Assembly: GCA_018817515.1 (NCBI GenBank)
Contig: JAHIUD010000024.1
Span: 1-64,000 of the forward strand
Length of the DNA: 64,000 nucleotides
Origin: Pseudomonadota bacterium
GTDB taxonomy: Bacteria > Desulfobacterota > Desulfovibrionia > Desulfovibrionales > Desulfovibrionaceae
Reading direction: 5' to 3'
Shown: in pieces, positions 9,110-18,299 of the stretch
How the letters are laid out: each line of letters opens with the position of its first letter
Position numbering within the stretch: position 1 is the first letter of the stretch
The notes under the pieces: model-generated
Seen by the model: only the letters and a program-made list of their open reading frames with translations
Told to the model about the DNA's origin: nothing
The model's database searches: none
Made by a program: the position numbers and the translations under genes

Positions 9110-10603
9110 ATGACCGGGATCATTGAAAGCGCACGCGTGCTCCTGCCCATCGCGATCACCCTGGTAGCGCCACTGTTCATCTGGCTCTATCGGAATGATC
9201 AGAACAAGCGCGAGGGCGTCTCCTTCGCCGCTGGCGGGCTCACCTTCATTTCCGTATTGTCCCTGGCGCCGCAGGTGCTGGCAGGCAACATCTGGAAGTA
9301 CACCCTGTTTGACATCATGCCCGGCATCACGGTGACCTTCTGCGCCGACGGGCTCTCGCTGATCTTCGGCCTGGTGGCAAGCTTCCTGTGGATGTTCGCC
9401 ACCAGCTACAACATCGGCTACATGCGCACCTTAAACGAGCATGCGCAGACCCGCTATTACGTCTGCTTCGCGGTGGCCATCTTCGGCGCCGAGGGCGTGG
9501 CCATGAGCGCCAACGTGTTCACGCTGTACCTCTTCTACGAGGTCATCACCGTGTTCACCTACCCGCTGGTCGCCCACCACCAGGACGAGACCAGCTTCAG
9601 CGGTGCGCGCAAGTACATCGTCTACCTCATGGGTACCTCGAAGCTGTTCCTCCTGCCCGCCATGGTCATGACCTACGTGCTGCTCGGCACGCTGGACTTC
9701 CACCTGGGCGACATCGTCACGGGCATGTTCCCGCCCGAGGTCGTGGCGGCGCACCCCCTGGCCGTGACCATCACCTACGTGCTGTACATCGCGGGCATCG
9801 GCAAGGCCGCGCTCATGCCCTTCCACAACTGGCTGCCTTCGGCCATGGTCGCGCCCACGCCGGTCTCCGCCTTGCTGCACGCGGTGGCGGTGGTCAAGGC
9901 GGGCGTGTTCTGCGTCTGCCGCATCATGCTCTCCGGCTTCGGCGTGGACGTGATGCACCAGCTTGGCCTGGGCATCCCCACGGCGGCCGTGGCGGCCTTC
10001 ACGCTCACGGTGGCCAGCTTCATCGCACTCACCAAGGACGACCTGAAGGCGCGGCTGGCCTACTCCACCGTGGCCCAGCTCTCCTACATCGTCTGCGGCG
10101 TGGCGCTCTTGACCCCCATGGCGGTGCAGGGCGGCATGGCCCACATCGCGCACCACGCCTTCTCCAAGATCACGCTGTTCTTCGCGGCGGGCGCCATCTA
10201 CGTGGCCACGCACCTGAAGCAGATCAGCAAGATGGACGGCCTGGGACGCAAGATGCCCTGGACCTTCGGGGCGTTCGCCATCGCCTCGCTGTCCATGATC
10301 GGCATGCCGCCGGTCTGCGGTTTTGTCAGCAAATGGTACATCGTCAACGGCGCGCTGCAGGCCGGTCAGCTCATCATCTTCCTGGCCTTCATGCTCTCCA
10401 CGGCGCTCAACGCGGGCTACTTCCTGCCGGTGATCTACCGGGCCTTCTTCAAGGAGCCGCTGCCTGATCCGCACTTCCATCATTATAAGGAAGCGCCGCT
10501 GACCATGGTGATCCCGCTTTGCGCCACCGGCGCCATCTCCGTGATCCTGGGCCTGTATCCGGCCCTGTTCATGGATTTCGTCAGAATCTTTGGCAAGTTC
10601 TAG
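9110..10603 (+). CDS. Antiporter-like complex I subunit 1 (MrpD/NuoM-type, additional copy)
   Basis: A 497-residue membrane protein of the proton-conducting transporter family with about 14 helices. Diagnostic pieces are ADGLSLIFGLVASF, the helix-5 glutamate in YLFYEVITVFTYP, the lysine region GIGKAALMPFHNWLPSAM, TPVSALLHAVAVVKAG and HAFSKITLFFAAG. It resembles MrpD and the NuoM group more than canonical NuoL and lacks the long C-terminal lateral helix. Canonical complex I has three such subunits; this operon has four, so either this gene or the next antiporter gene is the additional one. Confidence 0.88.
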   Translation: MTGIIESARVLLPIAITLVAPLFIWLYRNDQNKREGVSFAAGGLTFISVLSLAPQVLAGNIWKYTLFDIMPGITVTFCADGLSLIFGLVASFLWMFATSYNIGYMRTLNEHAQTRYYVCFAVAIFGAEGVAMSANVFTLYLFYEVITVFTYPLVAHHQDETSFSGARKYIVYLMGTSKLFLLPAMVMTYVLLGTLDFHLGDIVTGMFPPEVVAAHPLAVTITYVLYIAGIGKAALMPFHNWLPSAMVAPTPVSALLHAVAVVKAGVFCVCRIMLSGFGVDVMHQLGLGIPTAAVAAFTLTVASFIALTKDDLKARLAYSTVAQLSYIVCGVALLTPMAVQGGMAHIAHHAFSKITLFFAAGAIYVATHLKQISKMDGLGRKMPWTFGAFAIASLSMIGMPPVCGFVSKWYIVNGALQAGQLIIFLAFMLSTALNAGYFLPVIYRAFFKEPLPDPHFHHYKEAPLTMVIPLCATGAISVILGLYPALFMDFVRIFGKF

Positions 10604-10613
10604 GGGGCCAGTT

Positions 10614-10874
10614 ATGAGCTTGTTCGGGATGTTGTTGAATGAACTACGGGCCAGGCGGGGCGTCTTCGGCGTCCTGTTCTTCCTGGGCCTGGCGGGTCTT
10701 GTCGGGGCCAACGTGTTCCTCCGGCCTCACGAGGTGGAGTTCGTGTACGACGCGTACGCCGGGTTCTGGGCCGTGTTCGGCCTGGTCGTTGGCCTGGCCC
10801 TGGTCATCGTCATGAAAAAGATCGTTCAGCCCATGATCAGCCGCGGAGATGACTACTATGAGCGCAACAGCTAA
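10614..10874 (+). CDS. Small two-helix membrane protein inside the nuo operon
   Basis: An 86-residue protein with two hydrophobic segments (about residues 16-35 and 50-70) joined by a short acidic loop HEVEFVYDAYAG, and a polar C-terminus. I do not recognise the family. It lies between two antiporter-like genes, starts after TAGGGGG and overlaps the next gene, so it is translated with the complex. The simplest reading is an accessory membrane subunit. I chose the ATG at 10614; an upstream start would overlap the previous stop. Confidence 0.75.
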   Translation: MSLFGMLLNELRARRGVFGVLFFLGLAGLVGANVFLRPHEVEFVYDAYAGFWAVFGLVVGLALVIVMKKIVQPMISRGDDYYERNS

Positions 10875-12642
10875 CTTCTTCGTCCACCCGAGCGTGGGCT
10901 TCTTCGCCCTGGCGCTGATCTTGCCGTTCATCGGTGGCAAGGGCTGGAAATGGCTCTTGATCGTGCCGTCCCTCATCGCCATCTGGAGCGTCATGACGGT
11001 CGCGCCCGGGAACTACGGCGAGCTCAACTACTTGGGCCAGGTGCTGCAGTTCGGCCGGGTGGACAAGCTCTCGCTGATCTTCGCCCAGGTTTTCGCGGTC
11101 ATGAGCCTCATCGGCATGGTCTACGCCATGCACGTGGATGACAAACTCCAGCACATCATGGCCTGCGTCTATGTGGGCGGCGCGTTCGGCTGCACCTTCG
11201 CGGCGGACTTCCTGACCTTGTTCATCTTCTGGGAGTTCATGAGCATCGGGTCCACCTTCCTGGTGTGGCTGGCCAGAAACCCCGAGTCCACCAAGGCCGG
11301 CTTCCGCTACTTCATGTACCACACCATCGGCGGCCTGTTCCTCCTGATCGGCCTGCTCCTGCGGTACAAGGCCGTGGGCAACTTCGCCTTCGACGCGGTC
11401 TCGCCCGCGCATATGATGACCTATGACTGGATGATCCTGCTCGGCTTCTGCGTCAACGCGGCGGTGGTTCCCCTGCACGCCTGGCTGCCCGACGCGTACC
11501 CCCAGGGCACCGTCACCGGCTCGGTGTTCATGTGCGCCTTCACCACCAAGACGGCGGTGTACGTGCTCCTGCGCGGCTTCCACGGGGTCGAGGCCCTGGC
11601 CATCGCGGGCACCATCATGTGTGTGTACGGTGTGCTCTACGCGTGCATCGAAAACAACGCCCGGCGCATTCTGTCCTACCACATCGTGTCGCAGGTGGGC
11701 TACATGGTGGCCGGCATCGGCATCGGCACGGCCATGACCATGAACGGCGCGGTGGCCCACGCATACGCGCACATCTTGTACAAGGGCCTGCTCTTCATGG
11801 GCACTGGCTGCATCCTGTACGCCGCTGGCACCACCAAGCTCGACAAGCTGGGCGGCCTGGTGCACCGCATGCCCTGGGTCATGGTCTTCTACATGGTGGC
11901 GGCCCTGTCCATCTCCGGCATGCCGCTGTTTAACGGCTTCATCTCGAAAACCATGACCATCACCGGCGCGGCCGAGGCGCATCGCACCTGGCTGGCCATC
12001 GGTATGGAGATCGCTGCGGTCGGTACGTTCCTCTCAGTGGGCATCAAGCTGCCGTACTTCGCCTTCTGGGCCAAGCCAGCCAACGACAAGATGGAGCTTA
12101 AGCCCATCCCCGTGAACATGTACGTGGGCATGGCCATGGGCGCGGCGCTGTGCATAGCCCAGGGCCTCTACCCGGACATGCTCTACCGCTACCTGCCTTT
12201 TGAAATGGAGCACGTCTACCACCCCTGGACCGCTTGGCACGTGCTGCAGTCCCTGCTGCTCCTCGGATTCTCCGGGCTGGCCTTCTACCTGACGCGCGAC
12301 ATCATCACCCCGCACGCCAAGACCAACCTGGACTTCGACTTCTTCTACAGGCTCATTGGCCGGGGCATCATGGCCCTGGTCTGCAAGCCCCTGGCCTGGA
12401 TCGACGACCGCTGGACCGAGGCCTACAGGGCCGCTGGCCTGGCTGGCCTGATTTCCCTGGCGCGGGGCACGGTCTGGTTTGACACCAAGGGAATCGACAC
12501 AGTGGTGGACGGCTCGGCGTACACGGTCCAGAACGTTGGCGTGCTCGGCGCAAAGGTGCAGACCGGCAGACTCCAGGATTATCTGGGCCTGGCGGCGACC
12601 CTTGCGCTGTGCGTGTTCGCCGCGGTCTGGTATTTCGCCTAA
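10858..12642 (+). CDS. Antiporter-like complex I subunit 2 with NuoL-like C-terminal tail
   Basis: A 594-residue proton-conducting transporter family protein. The helix-5 glutamate is in FIFWEFMSIGS, the helix-7 region is VVPLHAWLPDAYPQG, and helix 8 has FTTKTAVYVLLRGFHG. After the 14-helix core there is an extension of about 150 residues ending AKVQTGRLQDYL and a last helix. This QTGxxQxY ending is typical of NuoL, whose extension forms the lateral helix along the membrane arm. ATG at 10858 is preferred over 10849 because GGAG is nine bases upstream of the former and touches the latter. Confidence 0.85.
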   Translation: MSATANFFVHPSVGFFALALILPFIGGKGWKWLLIVPSLIAIWSVMTVAPGNYGELNYLGQVLQFGRVDKLSLIFAQVFAVMSLIGMVYAMHVDDKLQHIMACVYVGGAFGCTFAADFLTLFIFWEFMSIGSTFLVWLARNPESTKAGFRYFMYHTIGGLFLLIGLLLRYKAVGNFAFDAVSPAHMMTYDWMILLGFCVNAAVVPLHAWLPDAYPQGTVTGSVFMCAFTTKTAVYVLLRGFHGVEALAIAGTIMCVYGVLYACIENNARRILSYHIVSQVGYMVAGIGIGTAMTMNGAVAHAYAHILYKGLLFMGTGCILYAAGTTKLDKLGGLVHRMPWVMVFYMVAALSISGMPLFNGFISKTMTITGAAEAHRTWLAIGMEIAAVGTFLSVGIKLPYFAFWAKPANDKMELKPIPVNMYVGMAMGAALCIAQGLYPDMLYRYLPFEMEHVYHPWTAWHVLQSLLLLGFSGLAFYLTRDIITPHAKTNLDFDFFYRLIGRGIMALVCKPLAWIDDRWTEAYRAAGLAGLISLARGTVWFDTKGIDTVVDGSAYTVQNVGVLGAKVQTGRLQDYLGLAATLALCVFAAVWYFA

Positions 12643-12669
12643 ACCTCGCAACGAGACGGAGAGCGAGCC

Positions 12670-14208
12670 TTGGAATTCGGATACCCAGTTTTAACGACAC
12701 TGATCGTCTTTCCGCTTCTGGCCGCAGCGGGGCTTTTCTTCATCAAAAGCCCGCAGGTTGCCCGCGCCTATACAATGGGAGCGTCCATCCTTGAGCTGAT
12801 TCTGGCCATCCCTCTCGCCACCTTCAAACACAACGCCGAATGGCAGTTTGTGGAGCGCGCGCACTGGGTGCCGCAGTGGGGGCTGGAATACCACCTCGCT
12901 GTGGACGGCATCAGCTACCTCATGGTGGTGCTCACGCTGGCCATTCTGCCCTTGTGTGTCATGTGCTCCTGGACATACATCAGCAAGCGCGTGAAGGAGT
13001 TCCACTTCTGCCTGCTGTTCATGACCGCGGCCTGCGTGGGCGTGTTCTCGGCACTGGACTTCGTGCTCTTCTATGTGTTCTGGGAAGCCATGCTCATCCC
13101 CATGTACCTGCTCATCGCGGTCTGGGGCGGCGATCAGCGCCGGTACGCCTCGCTGAAGTTCTTCCTGTTCACGCTGGCGGGCTCCACGCTGCTTCTGGCG
13201 GCCATCGTGGCCTTCCGCATCACGGGCGGCACCTTCTCCATCCCGGAGTTGATGCAGTTCCCCTTCACCTTCCAGTTCCAGTTCTGGGCGTTTCTGGCCA
13301 TGGCGCTTGCCTTCGCCATCAAGGTGCCCATGTTCCCGTTCCACACCTGGCTTCCGGCAGCCCACGTGCAGGCGCCATCCGCCGGCTCGGTCATCCTGGC
13401 CGCGGTGCTGCTCAAGATGGGCACCTACGGCTTCCTGCGCTTCTGCCTGCCCCTGACTCCGCAGGCCAGCGAGTACTTCGCGCCCATGATGATCGCCATC
13501 TCCATCGCCTCCATCCTGTACGGCGGGGCCATCGCCCTCGGCCAGGAGGACATCAAGAAGCTGGTCGCCTACTCGTCGGTGGGCCACATGGGCTTCGTGA
13601 CGCTGGGCATCTTCCTGTTCAACCTGCGCGGAGTCGAAGGTGCGCTGTTCCAGATGCTCAATCACGGCATCATCACCGGCGCGCTGTTTATGATGATCGG
13701 CGCGGTGTATGAACGCAGCCACAGCCGCCTCATCAAGGACAACATGGGCCTGGGCAAGTACCTCCCGGCCTTCATGGGTTTCTGGGGCCTGTACGCCCTG
13801 GCGAGCTTCGGCTTCCCGGGCACCAACGGGTTCGTGGGCGAGATGCTGGTCTTCACCGGCGCCTTCCAGAAGAGCTACATCGTGGGCGCATTCCTGGTGC
13901 CCGGCGCGCTTCTGGGTGCGGCCTACATGTTCCGCGTATCGCTCAAGATGGCCTGGGGCCAGCCTGCAAGCGCTAAGACCTGGCGTGACCTGAACACCCG
14001 CGAGTGGGCCTACCTGCTCGTACCTGCGGTGTTCGTGTTCTACATCGGCCTTGCGCCTGGTCTCATTTTCAAGCTCATCGATCCTTCAGTTGAGAAGCTC
14101 GTGGGCGACTTCAAGCAGCGCAACACGGTGGAGCAGAAGGTGACGGCCGAGGCCGTTCCCGCTGCGGTGGCCGCCGTTGTTGTCCCTGCCGAACCGGTCA
14201 ACAATTAG
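12670..14208 (+). CDS. nuoM: Complex I subunit M
   Basis: Proton-pumping antiporter-like subunit of 512 residues. The family signatures are YHLAVDGISYLMVVLT, the helix-5 glutamate in VFWEAMLIPMYLLI, KVPMFPFHTWLPAAHV with the helix-7 lysine, and AYSSVGHMGFVTLGIF. It starts with TTG at 12670, preceded by GGAGAG at a good distance; no ATG fits the conserved N-terminus. The C-terminus has an Ala/Val/Pro-rich tail of about 25 residues. Confidence 0.95.
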   Translation: MEFGYPVLTTLIVFPLLAAAGLFFIKSPQVARAYTMGASILELILAIPLATFKHNAEWQFVERAHWVPQWGLEYHLAVDGISYLMVVLTLAILPLCVMCSWTYISKRVKEFHFCLLFMTAACVGVFSALDFVLFYVFWEAMLIPMYLLIAVWGGDQRRYASLKFFLFTLAGSTLLLAAIVAFRITGGTFSIPELMQFPFTFQFQFWAFLAMALAFAIKVPMFPFHTWLPAAHVQAPSAGSVILAAVLLKMGTYGFLRFCLPLTPQASEYFAPMMIAISIASILYGGAIALGQEDIKKLVAYSSVGHMGFVTLGIFLFNLRGVEGALFQMLNHGIITGALFMMIGAVYERSHSRLIKDNMGLGKYLPAFMGFWGLYALASFGFPGTNGFVGEMLVFTGAFQKSYIVGAFLVPGALLGAAYMFRVSLKMAWGQPASAKTWRDLNTREWAYLLVPAVFVFYIGLAPGLIFKLIDPSVEKLVGDFKQRNTVEQKVTAEAVPAAVAAVVVPAEPVNN

Positions 14209-14220
14209 GGAGTGGCGGCC

Positions 14221-15657
14221 GTGGTTTTCAATCCCATCCAGATTGTCCCGGAATTATACCAACTGTTGTTGATCCTCGCCCTGTTCTTCCAGAGCCTGGG
14301 CGATGGCTCCGATACCCCTCCTGCGGAGCGCTGGCTTCCGTTCTTCGCTGGCTTCGGCATCTTCGTGGCCATCGTGTCCTGGGGGGCGGAGGGCCTCATC
14401 TTCGGCGGCGCCTACAAGCTTGACGCGCTCTCGCAGTTCATGAAGCTGGCCATTTCCGCCGGTTTCTACGTGACCGTGCTGAACGCCTCGCGCCAGCCCT
14501 CCCTTGAGGAGCGCAAGCGCCCGGACTACTTCATGTTCCTGGCCCTCTCGGCCTGGGGCCTGATGATCTTGTCCTCTGCCGTGGAGCTCATCACCATCTA
14601 CCTGGCGCTCGAGATCTCCTCCTACAGCCTGTATGCGGTCATCCCCCTGCGCACGACCAACGGCGTGGGCGCAAAGGGCGCAGCCGAGGCGGGCATCAAG
14701 TACATCCTCTTCGGCGCGGTGGCCACGGCCCTGGCGCTGTACGGCTTCTCCTACATCCTGGCCAGCCAGCACACGAGCTACATCTCGCAGCTGGCTCTGC
14801 GCACCTGGACCTGGGACGGCGCGCCCATGGCTGTCGTCGGCCTGTCGCTGTTCCTGGGCGGCATGTTCTACAAGCTGGCGCTCTTCCCCTTCCACTTCTG
14901 GTGCCCGGACGTCTACCAGGGCGCGAGCAACGAGACCGCAGGCTTTGTGGCCACCCTGCCCAAGCTGGGCGCGGTGGTGGTGCTGGTGCGTCTGGCCGTG
15001 CTGCTCAAGCCCGGCCTTGAGATCACCACGTTGCTGGCCATCCTGGGCGCCTGCTCCATGACCTACGGCAACCTCTGCGCCCTGGCCCAGAAGGACCTGA
15101 AGCGCCTGCTCGGCTTCTCCTCCGTGGCCCACGCTGGTTACATCATGGTCGGTCTGGTCTCCGGCACGGCCATGGGCCTGTCGGCTGCGGTGTTCTACGC
15201 CCTGGCCTATCTGGTCATGAACCTGCTCTGCTTCTGGGTCATCAGCCGCGTGGCCTCCGATGGCCGCAACCTGCAGCTCGACGACTTGAACGGCCTGTAC
15301 AAGCGCGCTCCGGCCCTGGCTTTCGCCCTGGGCGTGGGCGCCTTCGCCCTGGTCGGCCTGCCGCCCACCATCGGCTTCATGGGCAAGTTCTTCCTCATCA
15401 CCTCGGCCTGGGACCATGGCTACAACTGGCTGGTCATCACCCTGGTGCTGAACAGCGCCATCGCCATCTACTACTACTTGAGCCTTGTGCGCCACGCCTA
15501 CACCCACGAGGCCGACGAGACCCTGGCCGCCCCGGACAACAGCGCCTTCAGCATCGCCGGAGCCAGCCTGCTGGCTGCCCTGGTGCTGGTGCTGGGCCTT
15601 GTGCCGGGCCGCGTGTTCGACTTCGCCATCATGGCGGGCAAGCAGCTCATCCCGTAA
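14221..15657 (+). CDS. nuoN: Complex I subunit N
   Basis: Last pumping subunit and last gene of the operon, 478 residues. Signatures are ELITIYLALEISSYSLYAV with the helix-5 glutamate, YKLALFPFHFWCPDVYQGAS, QKDLKRLLGFSSVAHAGYI and LVGLPPTIGFMGKF. It begins with GTG: AGGGAG ends eight bases before the GTG at 14221, whereas the GTG at 14212 lies inside that site. A strong terminator follows 24 bases after the stop. Confidence 0.95.
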   Translation: MVFNPIQIVPELYQLLLILALFFQSLGDGSDTPPAERWLPFFAGFGIFVAIVSWGAEGLIFGGAYKLDALSQFMKLAISAGFYVTVLNASRQPSLEERKRPDYFMFLALSAWGLMILSSAVELITIYLALEISSYSLYAVIPLRTTNGVGAKGAAEAGIKYILFGAVATALALYGFSYILASQHTSYISQLALRTWTWDGAPMAVVGLSLFLGGMFYKLALFPFHFWCPDVYQGASNETAGFVATLPKLGAVVVLVRLAVLLKPGLEITTLLAILGACSMTYGNLCALAQKDLKRLLGFSSVAHAGYIMVGLVSGTAMGLSAAVFYALAYLVMNLLCFWVISRVASDGRNLQLDDLNGLYKRAPALAFALGVGAFALVGLPPTIGFMGKFFLITSAWDHGYNWLVITLVLNSAIAIYYYLSLVRHAYTHEADETLAAPDNSAFSIAGASLLAALVLVLGLVPGRVFDFAIMAGKQLIP

Positions 15658-15680
15658 TCCGCCTTCCCCTGAACTCCACG

Positions 15681-15709
15681 AAAGGCCCGCTCGCGCGGGC
15701 CTTTTTTTT
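15681..15709 (+). terminator. Rho-independent terminator of the nuo operon
   Basis: A perfect 10-bp stem AAAGGCCCGC/GCGGGCCTTT with loop TCGC is followed by a run of T. It lies 24 bases after the nuoN stop and marks the end of the complex I transcript. Confidence 0.9.
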
Positions 15710-15767
15710 ACGCCTCTTGACTTCCCGGCCCAAGCCTTTAGCGTAAAACTATAATTCAGGAGGCGGT

Positions 15768-16370
15768 ATGCACGAAGTCAGCCTCGGCGGCATGCTCACG
15801 GACTACCTCAGCGGAGAGTCCATCGAAGAGACCACCTACGAGGAATTCCGCCAGGCTCTGGCGAAGTTTCTGGTGGAGGAGAAGGGCTACCCCAAGGACA
15901 GCCTCAGGGCCAAGGTGCCGCTGGTCTTCCAGATCGACGGCCAGGACACGGGCAGGCACATCGACCTGGTGGCCTATGACCCGTCTGGCCGACCGCTGCT
16001 GCTGGTGATCTTTTGCGCCGGGGATGTGGGCAGCTTTGAGCGCGAGACCGTGAGCTGCGCCCGGCTGTTCCCCGGCGGGCCCGTGCCCGTGGCCATCGCC
16101 TCGGATTCCATCGGCGCCAGCGTCCTGGACACCGCCACGGGCGATCCTCTGTCCCATCCGGTTAGCGGAGCCTCTGGCGTGCGCGCCATTCCCGCCTGGG
16201 ACGAGCTGCGCGCCCTGGTCGCCGCCAGCGACGCCAGGACCGGGCGCAAGCCCCTTTCCGAGGAGCGACGCCGCAAGGAGGAGCGCATCCTGCACGCCTA
16301 CAACGGCTTCCTCTACGGCACCTGCTGCAGCGAATCCTGCCGTGTGCCCCCCAAGGTCGGGGACGCGTAG
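15768..16370 (+). CDS. HsdR N-terminal-domain (PD-D/ExK nuclease-like) protein
   Basis: A 200-residue soluble protein resembling the type I restriction R-subunit N-terminal domain found as a stand-alone protein in Desulfovibrio. The visible core is EEFRQALAKFLVEEKGYPKDSLRAKVPLVF, represented by QALAKFLVEEKGYP, then RHIDLVAYDPSGRPLLLVIF, where Asp and a hydrophobic strand match the nuclease fold. The expected ExK is replaced by VIF near residue 83, so activity is doubtful. A Cys-rich end (CCSESC) is present. AGGAGG precedes the ATG. It is followed by fapA after three bases. Confidence 0.7.
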   Translation: MHEVSLGGMLTDYLSGESIEETTYEEFRQALAKFLVEEKGYPKDSLRAKVPLVFQIDGQDTGRHIDLVAYDPSGRPLLLVIFCAGDVGSFERETVSCARLFPGGPVPVAIASDSIGASVLDTATGDPLSHPVSGASGVRAIPAWDELRALVAASDARTGRKPLSEERRRKEERILHAYNGFLYGTCCSESCRVPPKVGDA

Positions 16371-16373
16371 CAG

Positions 16374-18299
16374 ATGAGCGACGCCAGCGCTGATTGCCCC
16401 AACGCCGACGCAACCTTGCGTTTTGGCGGCTCGCCGGACCGCATGAAGGTCGGCGTGAGCCGCTATGCCCCGGCCAAGGGCTCGGGGCGTCCCCTGACCG
16501 TGGACCTGCTGCGCAAGTCCCTGGCCGAGGCGGGCATCGTGGCGCGTATGGACGAGGAGCACGCCGCCGAGGTCGTGCGGCTGTTGCTGTCCGGCAAGGA
16601 CGCCAGCCATATAGTGGTGGCGCGCGGCGTGCGACCGCACAATGCCCAGGACGCCTGGCTGGAGCTGGCCTGTGCTGTGGAGTGGCCGGTGCTGCCAGGC
16701 CAGGTCATCGGCAAGCTGCACCCGGCGGTGCCTGCGCAAGAGGGCCAGGACGTTGCCGGAAACATCGTGCCCCCGACGGAGGCGGACGAGCCCCGCGTGC
16801 TGGCCGTTGGGCCCGGCATTGCCCAGGACCGCGACGGCGTGCTGACGGCGCAGGTGGCCGGGCTGGTGCGCGTCAGCGAGCTGCGCATCGAGCTTGCACC
16901 CCTGGTGCTCGTCTCCGCGGACAAGCTCCAGGCAACGGCGACGCTGTACCACCGCGACGCCCTGAACGCCGAACTCACGCCCGAGGGTGTGGTGGTGGCC
17001 CTGGCCGCGCAGGGCATCTCCTGCGGCATCCAGCTGGATCGCATCGTGGTGGCCCTGGCCCAGGCTCGGGACACGCACAAGCCCGTGCTGAACGTCCTCC
17101 TCGCCCAGGGGCAGGCCCCGGTGCATGGCGAAAACGGACGCCTGGAATTGTTGTGCGGGAACCACGGCTGCACAGAGCCGCTGGAGGAGAACGCGCGCAT
17201 CGATTACCGCGAGCGGGGGATGTTCCCGGTGGCCGAGGTGGGCAACACCATCGCCCGGCTGCACCCGCCGACCAAGGGCGTCCCTGGCCGTGACATCTAT
17301 GGCATCGTTGTCGTCGCCCGCGATGGAACGCCTCTGCGTGTGGTGGCTGGCAAGAACGTGGAGGTGCTGGAAGGCGGTACGTCCTTCAGCGCCAAGATCG
17401 CCGGGGTGGTGCAGGCCAGCAAGGGCGCCCTGGACGTGTCGGAGCTGCTAAGCGTCCCCGGTGACGTTGACTACGGCACCGGCAACATTGAGCTTTCCCA
17501 GGGGTCGTTGCGTTTGGGCGGAACGGTGCGCACAGGGTTCACCGTCAAGGTGCCGGGCCAGGTCTTGGTGGAGGGCATGGTGGAGAGCGCGCGCGTCATT
17601 GCCGGGGGCGACGTCATCGTGCGCGGCGGCATCTTCATGTCCGGCGACGAGGCGGCTTATGTGGAGGCTGGCGGAAACGTTACAGCCGCCTTCACCCACA
17701 ACGCCATGATCCAGGCGGGCGGCGATGTCACCGTGACCATGTCCATGGTCGGCAGCAAGAGCAACAAGGGCTCGCGCGTGACCTGCGCAGGTTGTCTGCG
17801 CGTCACGGACCCCAAGGGCCGCATCATGGGCGGCACCGTGGTCAGCGGCAGGGGCATAGAGGTGTTCGACGCCGGGAGCGATCGCGGCATGGCCACGATC
17901 CTGGCCCTGAGCCACGAGACCCCGGAAATCTCCGCCCTGATCAAGGAACTGCGCGAACTCAAGGCCCTGAAGGACCGGGCCATGTTTGTGGTGGGCGAGG
18001 GTGATGGCACAATGGCCCTGTCCAGGCTGCGCAACGAGCGCCGCGCAGAGGCCGAGGATCTCCTGTCACGGCGCGACAGCATCGACTCGCGCATCAAGCA
18101 GATCCAGCGCCGCCTGGCCGAGATGGCCCAGGAGCACCTGGAACGCGTGGCCTCGGCGCGCATCATCGTGCGCGGCACGACCTACCAGGGCGTGGCCATC
18201 AAGATGGGCGGCCGCTCCCTGTATGTGGAACGTCCCCTGGAGCGCTGCGTCTTCTCCTGGGATGTGCAGAACAAGGAAATCGTCACCGGAAGTATTTAG
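16374..18299 (+). CDS. FapA family polymer-fold protein (DUF342)
   Basis: A 641-residue protein of the FapA/DUF342 family, which occurs in many motile or sporulating bacteria and whose biochemical role is unsettled. The middle (residues about 280-480) is built of short beta repeats rich in Gly and Val, such as GAGGDVIVRGG-like turns (IAGGDVIVRGGIFMSG, EAGGNVTAAF, QAGGDVTVTM), which predicts a beta-helix. The C-terminal 130 residues form a coiled coil, then a short beta segment. It follows the HsdR-N gene closely. Its stop overlaps the convergent MFS gene by four bases. Confidence 0.85.
   Translation: MSDASADCPNADATLRFGGSPDRMKVGVSRYAPAKGSGRPLTVDLLRKSLAEAGIVARMDEEHAAEVVRLLLSGKDASHIVVARGVRPHNAQDAWLELACAVEWPVLPGQVIGKLHPAVPAQEGQDVAGNIVPPTEADEPRVLAVGPGIAQDRDGVLTAQVAGLVRVSELRIELAPLVLVSADKLQATATLYHRDALNAELTPEGVVVALAAQGISCGIQLDRIVVALAQARDTHKPVLNVLLAQGQAPVHGENGRLELLCGNHGCTEPLEENARIDYRERGMFPVAEVGNTIARLHPPTKGVPGRDIYGIVVVARDGTPLRVVAGKNVEVLEGGTSFSAKIAGVVQASKGALDVSELLSVPGDVDYGTGNIELSQGSLRLGGTVRTGFTVKVPGQVLVEGMVESARVIAGGDVIVRGGIFMSGDEAAYVEAGGNVTAAFTHNAMIQAGGDVTVTMSMVGSKSNKGSRVTCAGCLRVTDPKGRIMGGTVVSGRGIEVFDAGSDRGMATILALSHETPEISALIKELRELKALKDRAMFVVGEGDGTMALSRLRNERRAEAEDLLSRRDSIDSRIKQIQRRLAEMAQEHLERVASARIIVRGTTYQGVAIKMGGRSLYVERPLERCVFSWDVQNKEIVTGSI

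Noticed and set aside
15750-15755. TATAAT before the HsdR-N gene as a -10 box
   Set aside because: The nearest -35-like TTGACT is 27 bases away, and transcription would begin at or inside the ribosome site.
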